Shown in pieces: positions 44,244 through 55,202 of a stretch of DNA of 64,000 nt. Every line of letters starts with the position of its first letter. The first letter of the stretch is position 1. Source of the stretch: Gnetum montanum (lineage: Eukaryota; Streptophyta; Gnetopsida; Gnetales; Gnetaceae). Both the position numbers and the translations under genes were made by a program. The stretch is from assembly GCA_015680685.1 (NCBI GenBank), contig MNCI01027017.1, positions 302,421 to 366,420 of the forward strand, given 5' to 3'. The notes beneath the pieces were generated by a model. That model did no database searches and was not told where the DNA came from. It was given only the letters and a program-made list of their open reading frames with translations.

Positions 44244-45700
44244 TGCCAATAGACCCTTGAGTATCATTATTTGTGCCATTGATCACTTGTAACAAAAGCT
44301 TCCCAGATTCTTCAACCATGTCCTAGAAGCAAGAATTTATGGATGAATGAATCCTACTTATTTTTCAAGAAACACAAGGTGACATTGAGTCATGGCACTT
44401 TCTTAGTCCAAAAAACCAATATGAAAGCTTCACTGAAGCTTCTGTGCTTGAAGGAAGGGTTGGCTAACAATTGGAAGGCTCAAAAGCACCGAGAATGAAA
44501 CAAAATCAAAGGCCCATTATGAGAAAAACTGGTAACAAAGAATCAAAACTTCCCACACCTTTGTAAACATACCAAAACCATGTGAATGCAAGACCCTAGT
44601 TTTAGCTCAGTAGTCTTACCAAAGAAAATCCTGATAAGTGACGGAAACTAGCAAGGGTTTTACTGTAGAAAACTCAAGGAAACTAAGCATCGTAAAATCA
44701 GCCATGCATGCAGTGCTGCCAGATTGAGAAATTGGTGTCTCTCTCGTATGTGGCCACCACTAAATCGAAACTGTAGAATAAAAATTCCATTGTTCTCTCT
44801 GAACTAGCCTCTAACGTGTTGGGGCAACATTAATTTGCATTACAAACTTTCTCATCAATAGAGACACACATCACACAAACCTTGCCAGCACTGCATCCGA
44901 CTGGAGATAGGACTCAACGCATTGCAGGGGCTTCAAGTGAGGTGCCAGTAAAGGCAAGAAGGAAGGTTTGGAGCTTGCTGATTTCTGCATTGACTGGGCA
45001 GTTAAAATTTCGGCACAGTGGCTTGGATAGGGGAACATGGTAAGAAGGGTGCCATGCAAGGTGAATTGGATGCATGATCTTGGAAACTTCTTTTAGCAAC
45101 AAGCGCAACTAGCATTGATAGGAATTATTCCTAGGAATCCATGTTGTTCTAGAGGCATTATAAAGCCAAAACTTATGAGCTCCAAACTCAGCATTATCCA
45201 TTTCTAGGCTGGACGATTGTGGTGCCAAGATGTTTAAAAATCAACTTCAAGAGTTGGCATAGAAGCATGGTTACATCTTGCCCTTGTGGAAACCAAAGGA
45301 GGTAGCAACCACGACTGCATTGCACGTACTCGTCTTTAGGGATCCATCAAAGGTGATCCTGGACAAGGCCAGGATGTGCAAGAACCTACTCCAAGCAATG
45401 GCAGTGAAGCCCAAGATTCCAGCACTAATCTACACGATGGCATTATATAGGCCTAAGCACTTACTAGTGTTTTCCAACATGGTAAATGTGGCTAGGGAGA
45501 CATTGGCAGGGAAGGCTACAAAAAAAAATAAAGAAACAAGTGGAGAAGAATGCTACGTTGGTGGCCTAGATGACATTAAAAGACCTAAGAAGCCTAGATG
45601 CTACATCAACACAAGGCCCCACAGAGACACCAATTCCACCCACTATGAATGTGGAGGAGAGTGATGATGATTGAGGATGCACTTGTATTGTCAAAATAAT
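44244..45700 (-). repeat. G1 left long repeat (probable 3' LTR), inner part
   Basis: It matches 52946-54239 up to about 45355, where the right copy is cut by A5. From there to its inner edge there is no partner to compare, so the right limit is arbitrary. It includes ccgactggagataggactca (44899), also seen at 53671. Open minus-strand stretches such as LLLKEVSKIMHPIHLAWHPS (about 45105-45045) and its right-hand partner LLLKEVPKIVHAIHLAWHSS (about 53880) are shared but belong to no family that I recognise. Confidence 0.6.
45278..45664 (+). pseudogene. Unrecognised 128-codon ORF in the left G1 repeat
   Basis: It opens MPLWKPKEVATTTALHVLVF and has a Lys-rich C-terminal half (KATKKNKETSGEE). Codon use is not low-complexity and the protein has mixed composition, so it may be an exon of a second captured gene, but I recognise no domain. 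It lies antisense to G1. The right-hand copy is cut by A5 about 25 codons into the homologous sequence, and its preserved part (ATKATLHILAFRNLTGI, about 54187) is in frame, so the ORF was already there when the repeat duplicated. Confidence 0.35.
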
Positions 45701-47014
45701 TCTTTGTTGCCCAGTGCTTTCAATGATTTTAAAACTTATCATTTATCCATTGTTATAGATGTTTGTGAGCTAACATTAATAAACTAGATATTTTAAGGAA
45801 CTCTTGGAAGTGCTTACTAAATTAGGACATAAGTATTTTTTAAAAAGTAGCATCTTAAAACACTAGAACCACCCTAATTAATTAACCAAGGCCCCATGTG
45901 GTAGCATGGAATATGTTAGTACCAACACTTAGCCCCGAAACTAGAAATTGCATGCAAGTGCAAGAATAGCAAAACCATAAAAATTTCAAAAGAAGATGCA
46001 AAAAATAAAGAATCAAAAGATCTCAAAACACTGAAAATTTGAAATTCAAAAGTAAACCATACCATTTTAAAACATGATTAAAATAATCATTTGATCGAGA
46101 GGGTACTAAACGGGGCCACCCTTGCCATACCACCTTGGTTAATCAAGATATAACTTTATAGACTTGCATATATATATATATATATTCCACTCCCAATCAT
46201 CTCACAAATAAAATAAATTTTCATGAGGGCTACTTTGAGCATACGATTTATGCCAAACTTAATGAAGAGGACATGCTTCTCTTAGATCATAGCTAGCCAC
46301 AACTTTCTGAATTCTCCTTAGTTTTTTCTTTTTTTGACATTTAGAAAGAAAATGAATGAAAAGGCATAAGGAAAATGAGGAAAATTAGGAAAAGGAAAGG
46401 GAATATTTGCTTCTCTCTCTCTCTCTCTCTAAATTTTGGGGGAATAGGTTTAAAAAGGGAATGGAGGCTAGGGTGAGGATTGTTGCCAAACTCCATCACA
46501 CTTAAGAACTTATTACACTACCAATGAACATGGTCCTCATTTTCATTGTCATTTTTTTGAGAAAACTTTACTCATGGTGCACTTAATTCTTAATGTAGGA
46601 ATTCCAACATGACTTTGGTTGATTAGCTGCACTACCAAAGAATAGGGTCCTTTTGAAAACTTTGCCCATGATGCAGTTCAACCCCCATGCATTTTCATTT
46701 TAATTACAATCTAGATGACATAATAGTAGGTCTCTTGGGTGGCCAAGGGTTCTCAAGTGAAGAGGAACATACTTCACCCTATTACTCACAGGATAGCCAT
46801 GGATCATCACACTTGAGAGTTAGGGCTTATGAGAGGAAAAATGGAATTTTCTAAGGTCACCTAGTAATTGTGGCTAACCATTCTCCAACCTCATGTGTCC
46901 TACATTTACATGACGATGATAATAACATGATAAGTTAGCATAGATCCCATCCTCCATAATCTAACATAACTAAAAACTAAAACCTTGAAAGAGATTGGGA
47001 AGAATAATGGTATA
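45701..47014 (-). other. G1 region downstream of the truncated pol
   Basis: No RT end, RNase H or integrase is readable here. It holds a TA run at 46171-46187, a CT run at 46411-46431 and AT-rich DNA. The inner edge of the left repeat probably lies somewhere in this stretch; the CT run (a polypurine run on the element strand) is a possible polypurine tract. Confidence 0.4.
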
Positions 47015-47602
47015 TTAAAGTATATCATCTAGATATATAACAATGCATTTCCTTATTAGCCCTTCAAAAGTCTTATCCATAGCTGTATGAAAGATAGAAT
47101 CGACATTTATAAGACCAAAGGGCATTTTAGAAAATTGAAAAGTTCCCCACTTCATTATAAAAGTAGTCTTATATTTTTTACTAATCAAGATTCGATTATA
47201 TCCTGAATATCCATCTAGAAAGAAAAACATTTGGGTACCATTGAAGATTTGCAAAAGCTCTTCCATAAGAGGAAGTGGATAATTATCCTTAATACAAGAA
47301 GTATTAAGATTACGAAAATCGACACATAACCTTGATTCACTAGTTCTTTTTCTAATGCGCACTAAATTTGATATCCAACTTGAATGTCTCACAAGATATA
47401 TAATATTGGATTCTAGAAGCTTATCAATTTCTACTTTCATCAAGGCTTCAATCTTGGGATTTACAAGTCTAAGTTTTTGCCTAAATGGTTTGGTTTCTAG
47501 CTTAAGGGGAATAGTATGTGTCATCAATAATGGATTGAAAGTTCTAATATCCTCATAGGTCCAAGTCAAAACATCATTAAGCTCATGTAACAATTCAATC
47601 AA
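47015..47602 (-). pseudogene. pol: G1 reverse transcriptase, N-terminal two thirds
   Basis: An open frame of 195 codons gives a clear Ty3/gypsy RT: LLHELNDVLTWTYEDIRTFN, KPFRQKLRLVNPKIEALMK, RLCVDFRNLNTSCIKDNYPL, MFFFLDGYSGYNRILI (the first catalytic Asp, in LDGYSGYN), KTTFIMKWGTFQFSKMPFGL, and IVIYLDDIL with YLDD at 47024-47035. All three catalytic acids are intact. The frame stops right after the catalytic pair and the thumb, RNase H and integrase are gone. It lies downstream of an RNase H-like domain, an order known from one plant gypsy lineage. Confidence 0.92.
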
Positions 47603-47639
47603 GCTTTGTTTTTCATTTGCATGTAAGTAAGCTCCTATT

Positions 47640-48223
47640 TTACTAGGTTATTGTTGTCCTTTCTTTTGGATTTGAATTGTTTTTGCTTTGGCTAGGATTT
47701 GTTAATTAGTATTCTTAGAAATTTCTTCAGTTTTAGTAAATAAGTAATTAAATAAAGTTTCCCTAGTTGCTATTTTGGGAGAAATCTTATTTAATAGTAT
47801 AATGTCTTGAGATATAATTTTTTCATTAGTTTGAGAAAGTTCAATACATCAATCACTAAATTCACCCTTAGAAAATAAAAATTCACAAATGTGTTTATCA
47901 TCATCAAAAACTTNTATTAGTTGAGAGTCATTATAAATTTTAAGTTTGGATAGGTCATAATATTGAGCTAGCTTGATCTCATGTATAAGTGCTTCATATT
48001 CAACCATGTTATTAGTCATTGGTTATGTGAAATTAATGGCTTTAGGGATATGAGCTTCATTAGGAGGTATGAGCATTACCCCAAGTCCACATCCTTTCTT
48101 AGAGAAGGCATCATCCACTCTTAATATCCAACTGTTTAAATAAGTAAAATCTGAAAAAATATACCTTTGATTAATATAACAATTATCATCATCAAAATTT
48201 GGCTTACTTTCTAATGTTTTCAT
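47640..48223 (-). pseudogene. pol: G1 RNase H-like domain upstream of RT
   Basis: The reading ILRVDDAFSKKGCGLGVML, PPNEAHIPKAINF, then after a stop TNNMVEYEALIHEIKLAQ and KLKIYNDSQLI has the RNase H pattern 'fDGa...G.GiGv.l', 'tNN.aEYeAL..gl..A' and 'v.gDSqLv'. The Asp, Glu and Asp catalytic positions are present. It lies between protease and RT, not after RT. It belongs to the extra (plant-type) RNase H of certain gypsy elements. Stops at about 48020 and 47855 break it; one ambiguous base lies at 47914. Confidence 0.8.
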
Positions 48224-48255
48224 AGTTAGAATCTCATTTATGTCTTTGTTCTATC

Positions 48256-48971
48256 CTAATGGTGGTGAGTCACTAAAAAAAATGGTCTTCCATCATGTTT
48301 ATGATACGGTAAAGCATCCTCATAAATTTCTTCACATTCTCTAAAAGCTTGGTAATATTGGGTGGAATATGTATTAAAAAAAGGACTTATTTCTAGAGTT
48401 TCACTAACATCATCATTCAAAATACACTCACCAAGTCCAAGTTCAATAAATCCAATGAAAAGATTGGTATTTTGATTTTTCAAAGATTTATTTTGTTGAT
48501 CAAAAGATGTTACCACTTGTTTATAAAAAGGCTCTCTCGATATAACGACATATTTAGATTTTCCTTTAATAGGAATTAATAATCCTGAAAATTCAAATCT
48601 AAAGAAGCCCCCAAACTAGGCTCCAAATGTCCTAGATAGAAGCACACCATAAGTGGGTAACACTAAAATATATGTATAACTTGTAAAAGTAGGGTATTGT
48701 TTAAGCTGTACCTTTACTTCTTTTATGACCCTTCCACAAGTACATTAGATCCATTAACTTGTATCACACTTCTTGCTTGTGATAGCATTTGTGCTCCTAA
48801 GATTTGACACACTTCTAGCGACATGACACTAATCATTGCACTAAAATACATTAAGAAATTATGAGCATTCTTTCCTAAAATGATCAAAATTGTTAGAAAA
48901 GGAGGTTGGTCTTTCTTGTTTAACATGAGATTACTTGAATTTTGTTTTGCTAATGCATTAGGACTTTCCAA
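48256..48971 (-). pseudogene. pol: G1 protease remnant and linker
   Basis: Open from 48971: PPFLTILIILGKNAHNFLMY, then FSAMISVMSLEVCQILGAQM. This is the retropepsin of the same lineage, in which the second stretch should contain Asp-Ser-Gly-Ala; here the Asp, Ser and Gly have become Tyr, Phe and Ser, so the active site is destroyed. Further on a 'LGRPW'-like segment and a REPFI-like stretch (about 48530) are visible with stops. The segment 48516-48256 reads openly as an acidic linker (FRECEEIYEDALPYHK) before RNase H. Confidence 0.75.
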
Positions 48972-49807
48972 AAAGTGAACTTGCCTTTCAATTGTTGGAG
49001 ATTTTTCTTTATTGGTTTCAAGTGTATGAACTATCTTTGAATAATGTCTTTGATTTCATTAAAATGTAAAAGATCATACATTGAAATGTTGGCTTTAACT
49101 CTTTTTAGATCTTCAACTAGATCATAAGCCTTATGTTCATCTTTGACTTCTTGGTGAGGTGGAGTTCTTCTAGGTATAGAGGGGAAGTTTGGTTCTTGTG
49201 GAACATTTACTTGGGATGATTTGATTTGGTTATTTATGTTATTTTAACTAGGAACTCTTCTATTGGGAGGAGTGTAAGGGTTATTCCTAGTTTGTTGTTG
49301 AGTAGTATTCATAATGTCATTAAGTTTATGGTAGTGGGTGTTATGAAACTTCTTCATTCTCTATTTCATGAGGAATGTTGAGGACCATAATTGGGGTTTT
49401 AACATTTTGTTGATTTTGGGCATTATCATCATATAATGCTAAAAATTGAGGACAGGTTTTCTCAAAATATTTCCTAGTGTTATGAAGGTGAAATATTCTT
49501 CATTGATTAATGTGCTTGATTTTTCAAAATGTGTATGAATTTTGTTATTATTTTGCTTTAGTTCAACTACTTCATTAGAAAGCTTTTGAAGAGAGATCAA
49601 TATCTAGATCATTTGATTTTTTTTTTAAGTAGTAAATTCGTTAGGATTAGATATTCTTTTTGGGTTTATGATCAATTAGACTAAAGCTTTTGATTAATCA
49701 TCACTTAAACTGATATTTGATGGTAAAAATGAAAAGGATGTTGGACCTTGAAAATAATTACTTGTAGGTTGAGTCATNTGAAACATAGTATTAGTCATTG
49801 GAAAAGT
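48972..49807 (-). pseudogene. G1 gag-protease linker
   Basis: Fragments such as RRTPPHQEVKDEHKAYDLVE (about 49180) and KANISMYDLLHFNEIKD (about 49093-49045) match the 'k.n.Sm.dLl' stretch that precedes the protease in this lineage. No zinc knuckle could be read. Several stops and one ambiguous base (49778). Confidence 0.6.
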
Positions 49808-50599
49808 TTATGAAGGGAAAGGACTAGATTGCATAGGATTACTAATACTTATCATTCCAAATTGGGTTTGAATGCTATTCATTAAGGTAATTTGTTCTAA
49901 CTGAATAGCTTTAGCCATTGCTCCTTGTATTTCTGTTATGTTGGGATTAGATTTAATGGCATAGGCAAAGAATGGGTTAATGGTGGAGAGGTAGAAATTA
50001 AAGATACCATCAGGTTGTAGATGCATCTCATTTAGCACTTAACCAAGTTGATGGAGAAATCTTAGATTATAGTCATAGACATTTTTTGTAGGTCATTTTC
50101 TTAAGCTTGTAAAATTACTTGAGGCTAAGGCACAATTAGTGAACTTATCAAATTAGAGTGATAACTTATTTTTAAAGTCTTGCCATGAGTTGATAGAGCC
50201 ATTAGGGAACATAAAAAACCATTGGGTGGCTTTACATTTGAAAGTTGTCACAAAGACCCTACACACTATGTCATTTTCAATAATGTTGTGGATGCCTAAA
50301 AAAGTTTCAAAACATTGTATATGTTGACAGGCATCACTAGTAGGAGCTATAGGATCAAAGAAAAAATTAACATTTTGTAGGGGCTTTGGAATATCATGAT
50401 AATTCATGCAATTAAATGGATTTCTTACCAAGAGAGCTAAGGGTTGATTGGTTGTCATCCTAGTTCAAATTCTTCTAAGGATAGAATTTGAAAAACATAA
50501 AGCTTGTTGTTTCCTTAAAGTAAAGTGATGGGTAGCTAGTTGATTAGGCGTAGGTGTAAATGATCTTTTTGGGGATGATCTATGGGAGAACTTACTCAT
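49808..50599 (-). pseudogene. gag: G1 gag remnant
   Basis: A likely start lies at 50599 (MSKFSHRSSPKRSF). After a stop the capsid domain is open at 50458-50153: HIQCFETFLGIHNIIENDIV, CRVFVTTFKCKATQWFFMF and SINSWQDFKNKLSL, the 'F..y......e..vc..f..tl.g.A..Wf..l...sI.sw.......F' pattern of gypsy Gag. A later open piece at 50038-49808 is the spacer. It lies next to the right-hand repeat, which is why I place the 5' LTR there. Confidence 0.85.
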
Positions 50600-51141
50600 A
50601 AAATAAAAGATTATGAAATATAAATGCTAAAAAAGTATAAAATTAAATAAAACAAAAAAAATATAAATACTTTATTTATTTATTTATTGAAAGACTAAAA
50701 TTGCTATATATATAAATCTGAAATAAAATAGGAAATGAAGAACTTCAAAAAAGTAAACTTAACACAGAATAATATAATTAATCACCTTACCAATGTTGGG
50801 ACTAAGGTAAGGACTGCAAAAGTATAAACTTATAAATGGGACTAGAAAAATGAGGGTTTATGAGATAAATTAAACTTAAGAACTGACAATTGTAAACAGG
50901 ATCAGAAATGGGCAATGAGAACTCTAGTAATAGAAAACAAAAATTTTCAAAAGCCTGAAAGTAGAAATTTTCAAGAAATAGAAAATAAAGGGTTCAGTGA
51001 TAGAAATTTGCAAAGTTTAAAATAAAGTAAAAATTCTTTAGGGACAGAAACATCAAAGGACTGAGAAATAGAAATTTTTATAGAAAGCACAAGAATGGGA
51101 AACAAAATAGGTCCTCCTTTGAGCATCAAAAAGGACATTGA
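50600..51141 (-). other. G1 leader between probable 5' LTR and gag
   Basis: AT-rich, no ORF of note, several runs of gaaattttcaaaag-like sequence between 50930 and 51080. The bases next to 51142 read (minus strand) tcaatgtcctttttgatgct, which I cannot match to a tRNA end, so a primer site is not established. Confidence 0.5.
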
Positions 51142-52169
51142 TGCATAAATTTTGAACACAACAACACCCACAAAACATGTTTTAAGAGGCTATTGCCTAG
51201 GGCACTTCTCATATGGGTATGAAAACCCAAGAATAATCTTAGTTGGAAAGGCAATGTGGTGTTTCATAAAATGTAATGTTAACGATGCAAATAAGTTAAA
51301 CGATTTTAATAGGTACACATAAGCCCATAACAACTTTGGTAGGGAAATAACTATTCTCTTTAAAACTTCAACAAGGATACTTGTGCATTAATGAAGTGTG
51401 AGCTAACAACTTGAATAGAGATTAATCAGAGCTTCAAAAAAACATAGGCTCTATGTTTCTACCACACAACAAAGGCCACTGTTGAATTATAGAAATTTAA
51501 AAGTAGCAAGATAAACAAAGACTTAGGTCAAAAATGCACACCAAATAGAACAACTCTTTCTGTAGCCTTGTCCACTTGTGCCTATGAGAAGCACACCTCC
51601 TCTGACAAGTCTGCAACCTCTGACTATCGCATTTGGTTACTATTCCATTCCAAACTACCTTTAAACAAGTAACAAAAATGAGAAAGAACCCCAAGATTCC
51701 CCTTCTACCACTGACCTTGGAAAAACCTCCCCTTGTTGCCTTTGGCCCCAAGGATTTATCATGTGTAGAAAATGGCAACTCCCATCACCCAACACAATGT
51801 GGGCTACATAATTGTTGCATGAGCAAGACAGAAGCCCATGTTGGCACATTCCACATGTCACCTTGCAAACGCTGTTGCAGGCACTATGGGTTAATGCACA
51901 ACAAGATGTCCAGTTGCTGCTATGCTGCCATGCACGTTACATGCACACCACCAAGCACAAAATAGGTTGCAAATGCCATGCCAACCAGCACAGATGTGAA
52001 CGTTACTACCAACGCGATCCACTCAATTACCACTATCATCGAAAGTTCCATCTACCTACACGTGCCACTTACTCCCGCCACCGGCGTCAACCTTGTTTGT
52101 GCAGGTAACAACAGCATTCACCACCCTCGCCCAGGTAACGATAGCGCCCATCAATCAAAATTTCATCTG

Positions 52170-52870
52170 CATCTTAGGGCTTGCTAACCCTCCTTGCAAT
52201 GACTCTGCAGACCAACGTTGCTCTCCTGTTCTTCAGATTATCCTCCTCTATGATGCCAACAAAGTCATGTGCTTTTCTCTCTTGTTCTTCAAATTATCCT
52301 CCTCTATGATGCCAATAGAGTCATGTGCTTTTCTCTCCTATTCTTCATATTATCCTCCTCTGTGATGCCAATAGAGTCATGTGCTTTTCCACTACCTAAT
52401 GCTACATATATCCCTTTTTCATTTTCAAACTTTGAAGAAAGTCTCTAATAACATTGTAGACATTGCTGTAAGTGGGACTACAAAGACTGGCAAAGTTGTT
52501 TGTTCCAAGGGAACAAGTGAATGATGTGCAATGGAAATGAAGCATCTCATTATCATCTGCTATGTGTCTTGGGTACTTTTTAGGAAGGACCTGCTTGAAC
52601 CCATTGACATTTTGCCACGATCAGTCACCACCAGTTCATTATAGGAGGTTGATCTTGTGGGGCTCTTAGGAGGGGAATCCTCTGGTCTCAGCATAATTTT
52701 TGCATTTCCACGAATAATATCCCTCGGAGGATGTAGAGAGCCTTCACAACCTATGTCATGGTGGCATTTTCTACGTGAATTCTTAACTTCTTTGCAGGTG
52801 TCATGCACCTCGTTCTAATCTGAGGCACATAACAAGAATCTCTTTAACGGGAACCATGACAATGGCCATG
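52170..52870 (-). pseudogene. Captured fragment of a C2H2-like zinc-finger host gene (right copy)
   Basis: The N-terminal part reads WFPLKRFLLCASD then a stop and NEVHDTC (about 52850-52800). HHDIGCEGSLHPPRDIIRGN and LRPEDSPPKSPTRS follow (about 52770-52660). The C-terminal part, in another frame, is KKYPRHIADDNEMLHFHCTS then FTCSLGTN (about 52585-52500), which matches the conserved 'kkhpRc.aDGNELLRFHGTt..CsLG' of the plant family more closely than the left copy does. The two copies keep different parts better, so together they support the identification. The finger region is missing between the two parts, as in the left copy. A 56-bp triplication disrupts the end. Confidence 0.72.
52236..52400. 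repeat. 56-bp triplication inside the captured gene (right copy)
   Basis: Three units of 56 bases, each containing attatcctcctctatgatgc or a one-base variant, start near 52236, 52292 and 52348. The left copy has one unit (41048). Since 56 is not a multiple of three it destroys the captured frame. Confidence 0.88.
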
Positions 52871-54046
52871 TTGCTTTCTAGCTCGTTGCGCTCCTTTTCA
52901 GGAGGTGTAATCACAAACAAAAACAAAAGTAGCCGCAGCAAAAGCACCCCAAGTGCCAACAAACCCTTGAGGATCATTATCTGTGCCATTGATCACTGTA
53001 CCAGAAGCTTCATAGATTCTTCGACCATGTCCCAAAAGCAAGAATTTATGGATGAATGAATCCTACTTATTTTCCAAAAAGCACAAGGTGACACTGAATC
53101 ATGGCAATTTCTCAATCCAGAAAACTAGTACGAAAGCTTCACTAGAGCTTTTGTGCTTGAAGGGTTGGCTGACAATTGGAAGGCTCAAAAGCACCAAGAA
53201 TGAAACAAAATCAAAGGCCCGTTATGAGAAAAACTAGTAACAAAGAATTAAAACTTTCCACACCTTTGTAAACACACCAAAACCATGTGAATGCAAGACC
53301 CTAGTTTCAGTTCACTAGTCTTACCAAAGAAAATCCTAATAACTGTCAACATTTTGTTTGGCGATGGAGACTGGCATGTGTTTTACCTTAGAAAATTCAA
53401 GGAGGCGCCGTAAAATCAACCGTGCATGTAACGTTGCTTGATTGAAAAATTGGCGTCTCTCGTACATGACCATAGCTATCATATGGAAATCAACAGTTCA
53501 TGAAATCTACTGCGTTTAGCCACCATTTAGTTATGAACCGAAACTGTAGAAGAAACATTCCATCGTTCTCCCCAAACTAACCTTCGACGTGGTGGGACAA
53601 CATTAATCTACATTGAAAACTTTCTCATCAACACAGGACACGTGCCACATAAACCTTGCCAGCACCACATCCGAGTGGAGACATGACTCAACACATCAGT
53701 AGGGGCCTTGGGTGGGGTTCCAGAAAAGGTAAGAAGGAAGGCTTAGAGCTTGTCAATTTCTACACTGACAAGGTAGTTAAAACTTCCGTGCAACATTTGT
53801 GGCTTGGATAGGGAAACATGGTAAGAAGAATGCCATGCAAGGTGAATTGCATGCACAATTTTGGGAACTTCCTTTAGCAACAAGCGCAACCAACGATGGC
53901 CGCCATTATTCCCAGGAATCCACGTTGTTCCAAAGGCATTATAAAGTTGAAACTTATGAGCTCTGTACTCAGCATTATCTATTTCTAGGCTTGACAATTG
54001 CGGTGGCAGGATGTTTAAAAATTAACTTCAAGAGTTGGCATAGAAG

Positions 54047-54098
54047 CGTGGTTACATCCTACCTACCATGACAGTGGTTACATCCTACCTACCATGAC
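54047..54098. repeat. 26-bp tandem duplication in the right G1 repeat
   Basis: gtggttacatcctacctaccatgaca occurs twice in a row (first 20 bases of the unit: gtggttacatcctacctacc). The left copy has a single, diverged unit at about 45268. Confidence 0.85.
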
Positions 54099-54239
54099 AG
54101 GCCGAACCACTTCCCAAAATTCAAGGCGATGGTAAGCTTCATTTATTAGCCCTCGATTTTGCAGCACCTTGAGAGAAGCAATGGAGGCAGCAACCAAAGC
54201 TACATTGCACATACTTGCCTTCAGGAATCTAACAGGGAT

Positions 54240-55202
54240 TAATGAGCAATCAAATATCCCTCCACTCAACCATATGAATTATGAAGTGTTCAGGTATGAT
54301 TTTGTCGAATTCCGTGGACTCTATGTCTTTTGGTACACTAGTTTTCTAAGAAGTAAACTTTTCCCTAACAATCATTCGTTGTCTTCCCAATTACACTTGT
54401 GATGTACAATGGTATGGTTAAGTGTAATCGAGGCATATGATCTTTATTATTTTATGTTTTATGCTCTTAGTACTTTAAGATACAAAAATGAAGTAATTTA
54501 ATATCTAATTTAATTCAACTACTTAACTAATCTCTAACTAGTCCTAACACAAGCATCCGGTCCCACTTTCCATACATGTCCTGAACCCATGTATCCACAA
54601 CTGGGATTACCAAGCGCTATGCTATTGGATAGACAAACCAAGTAATAATGCTACTGGGATTACTAAGCGAATACATGTTTACGCTCAAAGCATTCATACT
54701 TATGTGTTTAATCTATTTAGCTTAATTAATTAACTAATCACTTAAATTCTAATTTAGCTTAATTAATTACATAATTAATGAATATAGTAAATGCATAAAT
54801 AAATCATTAATCTATTCCAAGTGCTACAAGGTGATCAAAATGCTTGTATTTATTATTGTTTACATTGTTGTGTTTAGGTACAATAATGCTGGAATAAAGA
54901 TCCATACACTTTCTAACTCTTGTTGTGGGCACTTAAAGAATATTCTAACTCTCAAATGACAAAACTACAAGAGCTCTATTACAATTGTGACTTGACTCTC
55001 CATAAACATGGCTAGTGAATGCATATTTATAGACTTTATTGTGGAGCTACATCGATGGGGCTCTATAGATGCAACAAATGCGATGTCGACGTGACCCCAT
55101 CAACAAGCTAACACCATGTAGATGAGGCCACATTAACAGGGGCCTCATCAACAAGGCCACATCAATGGAGGCTTGTCAACACAACATAATGACAATTCAT
55201 CA
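54240..55202 (-). repeat. 3' LTR of A5
   Basis: 963 bp. The plus strand starts TAATGAGCAATCAA (family TGATGAGTGGCGAG, first G to A) and ends aattcatca. ccactcaaccatatgaatta parallels the family's cactcaaccatacgaa. U3 (55040-55190) has gatggggc, gtcgacgtg and catcaacaaggcc units like A1, not GATATC palindromes. Confidence 0.86.

Larger units (their letters stand above)
39545..54239 (-). mobile_element. Ty3/gypsy element G1 with long captured-gene repeats (ends estimated)
   Basis: Two long direct repeats (39545 to about 45700, and 51142-54239) flank a minus-strand internal region with gag, protease, RNase H and RT. I read them as LTRs because the gag start lies next to the right-hand repeat as expected for a 5' LTR. 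No convincing primer site was found beside it, however, and the outer end of the right-hand repeat is lost to A5, so this is an inference. The left repeat contains the S1 insertion. pol stops just after the RT catalytic motif: the rest of RT, RNase H and integrase are missing. G1 interrupts C2. The target duplication cannot be checked. Confidence 0.68.
51142..54239 (-). repeat. G1 right long repeat (probable 5' LTR), cut by A5
   Basis: It is a direct repeat of the left copy without S1. It stops at 54239 in the middle of homologous sequence because A5 inserted there; the remainder must lie beyond the window. It carries the second captured gene copy (52170-52870), a local triplication (52236-52400) and a 26-base duplication (54047-54098). 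Confidence 0.72.

Noticed and set aside
46171-46187. TA run as a promoter TATA element
   Set aside because: It is a simple dinucleotide repeat with no supporting promoter context; the TA run at 59680 is of the same kind.
52801-52989. 62-codon minus-strand ORF with hydrophobic start as a separate membrane protein
   Set aside because: It is the wrong frame of the captured zinc-finger gene's N-terminus; the neighbouring frame gives WFPLKRFLL.
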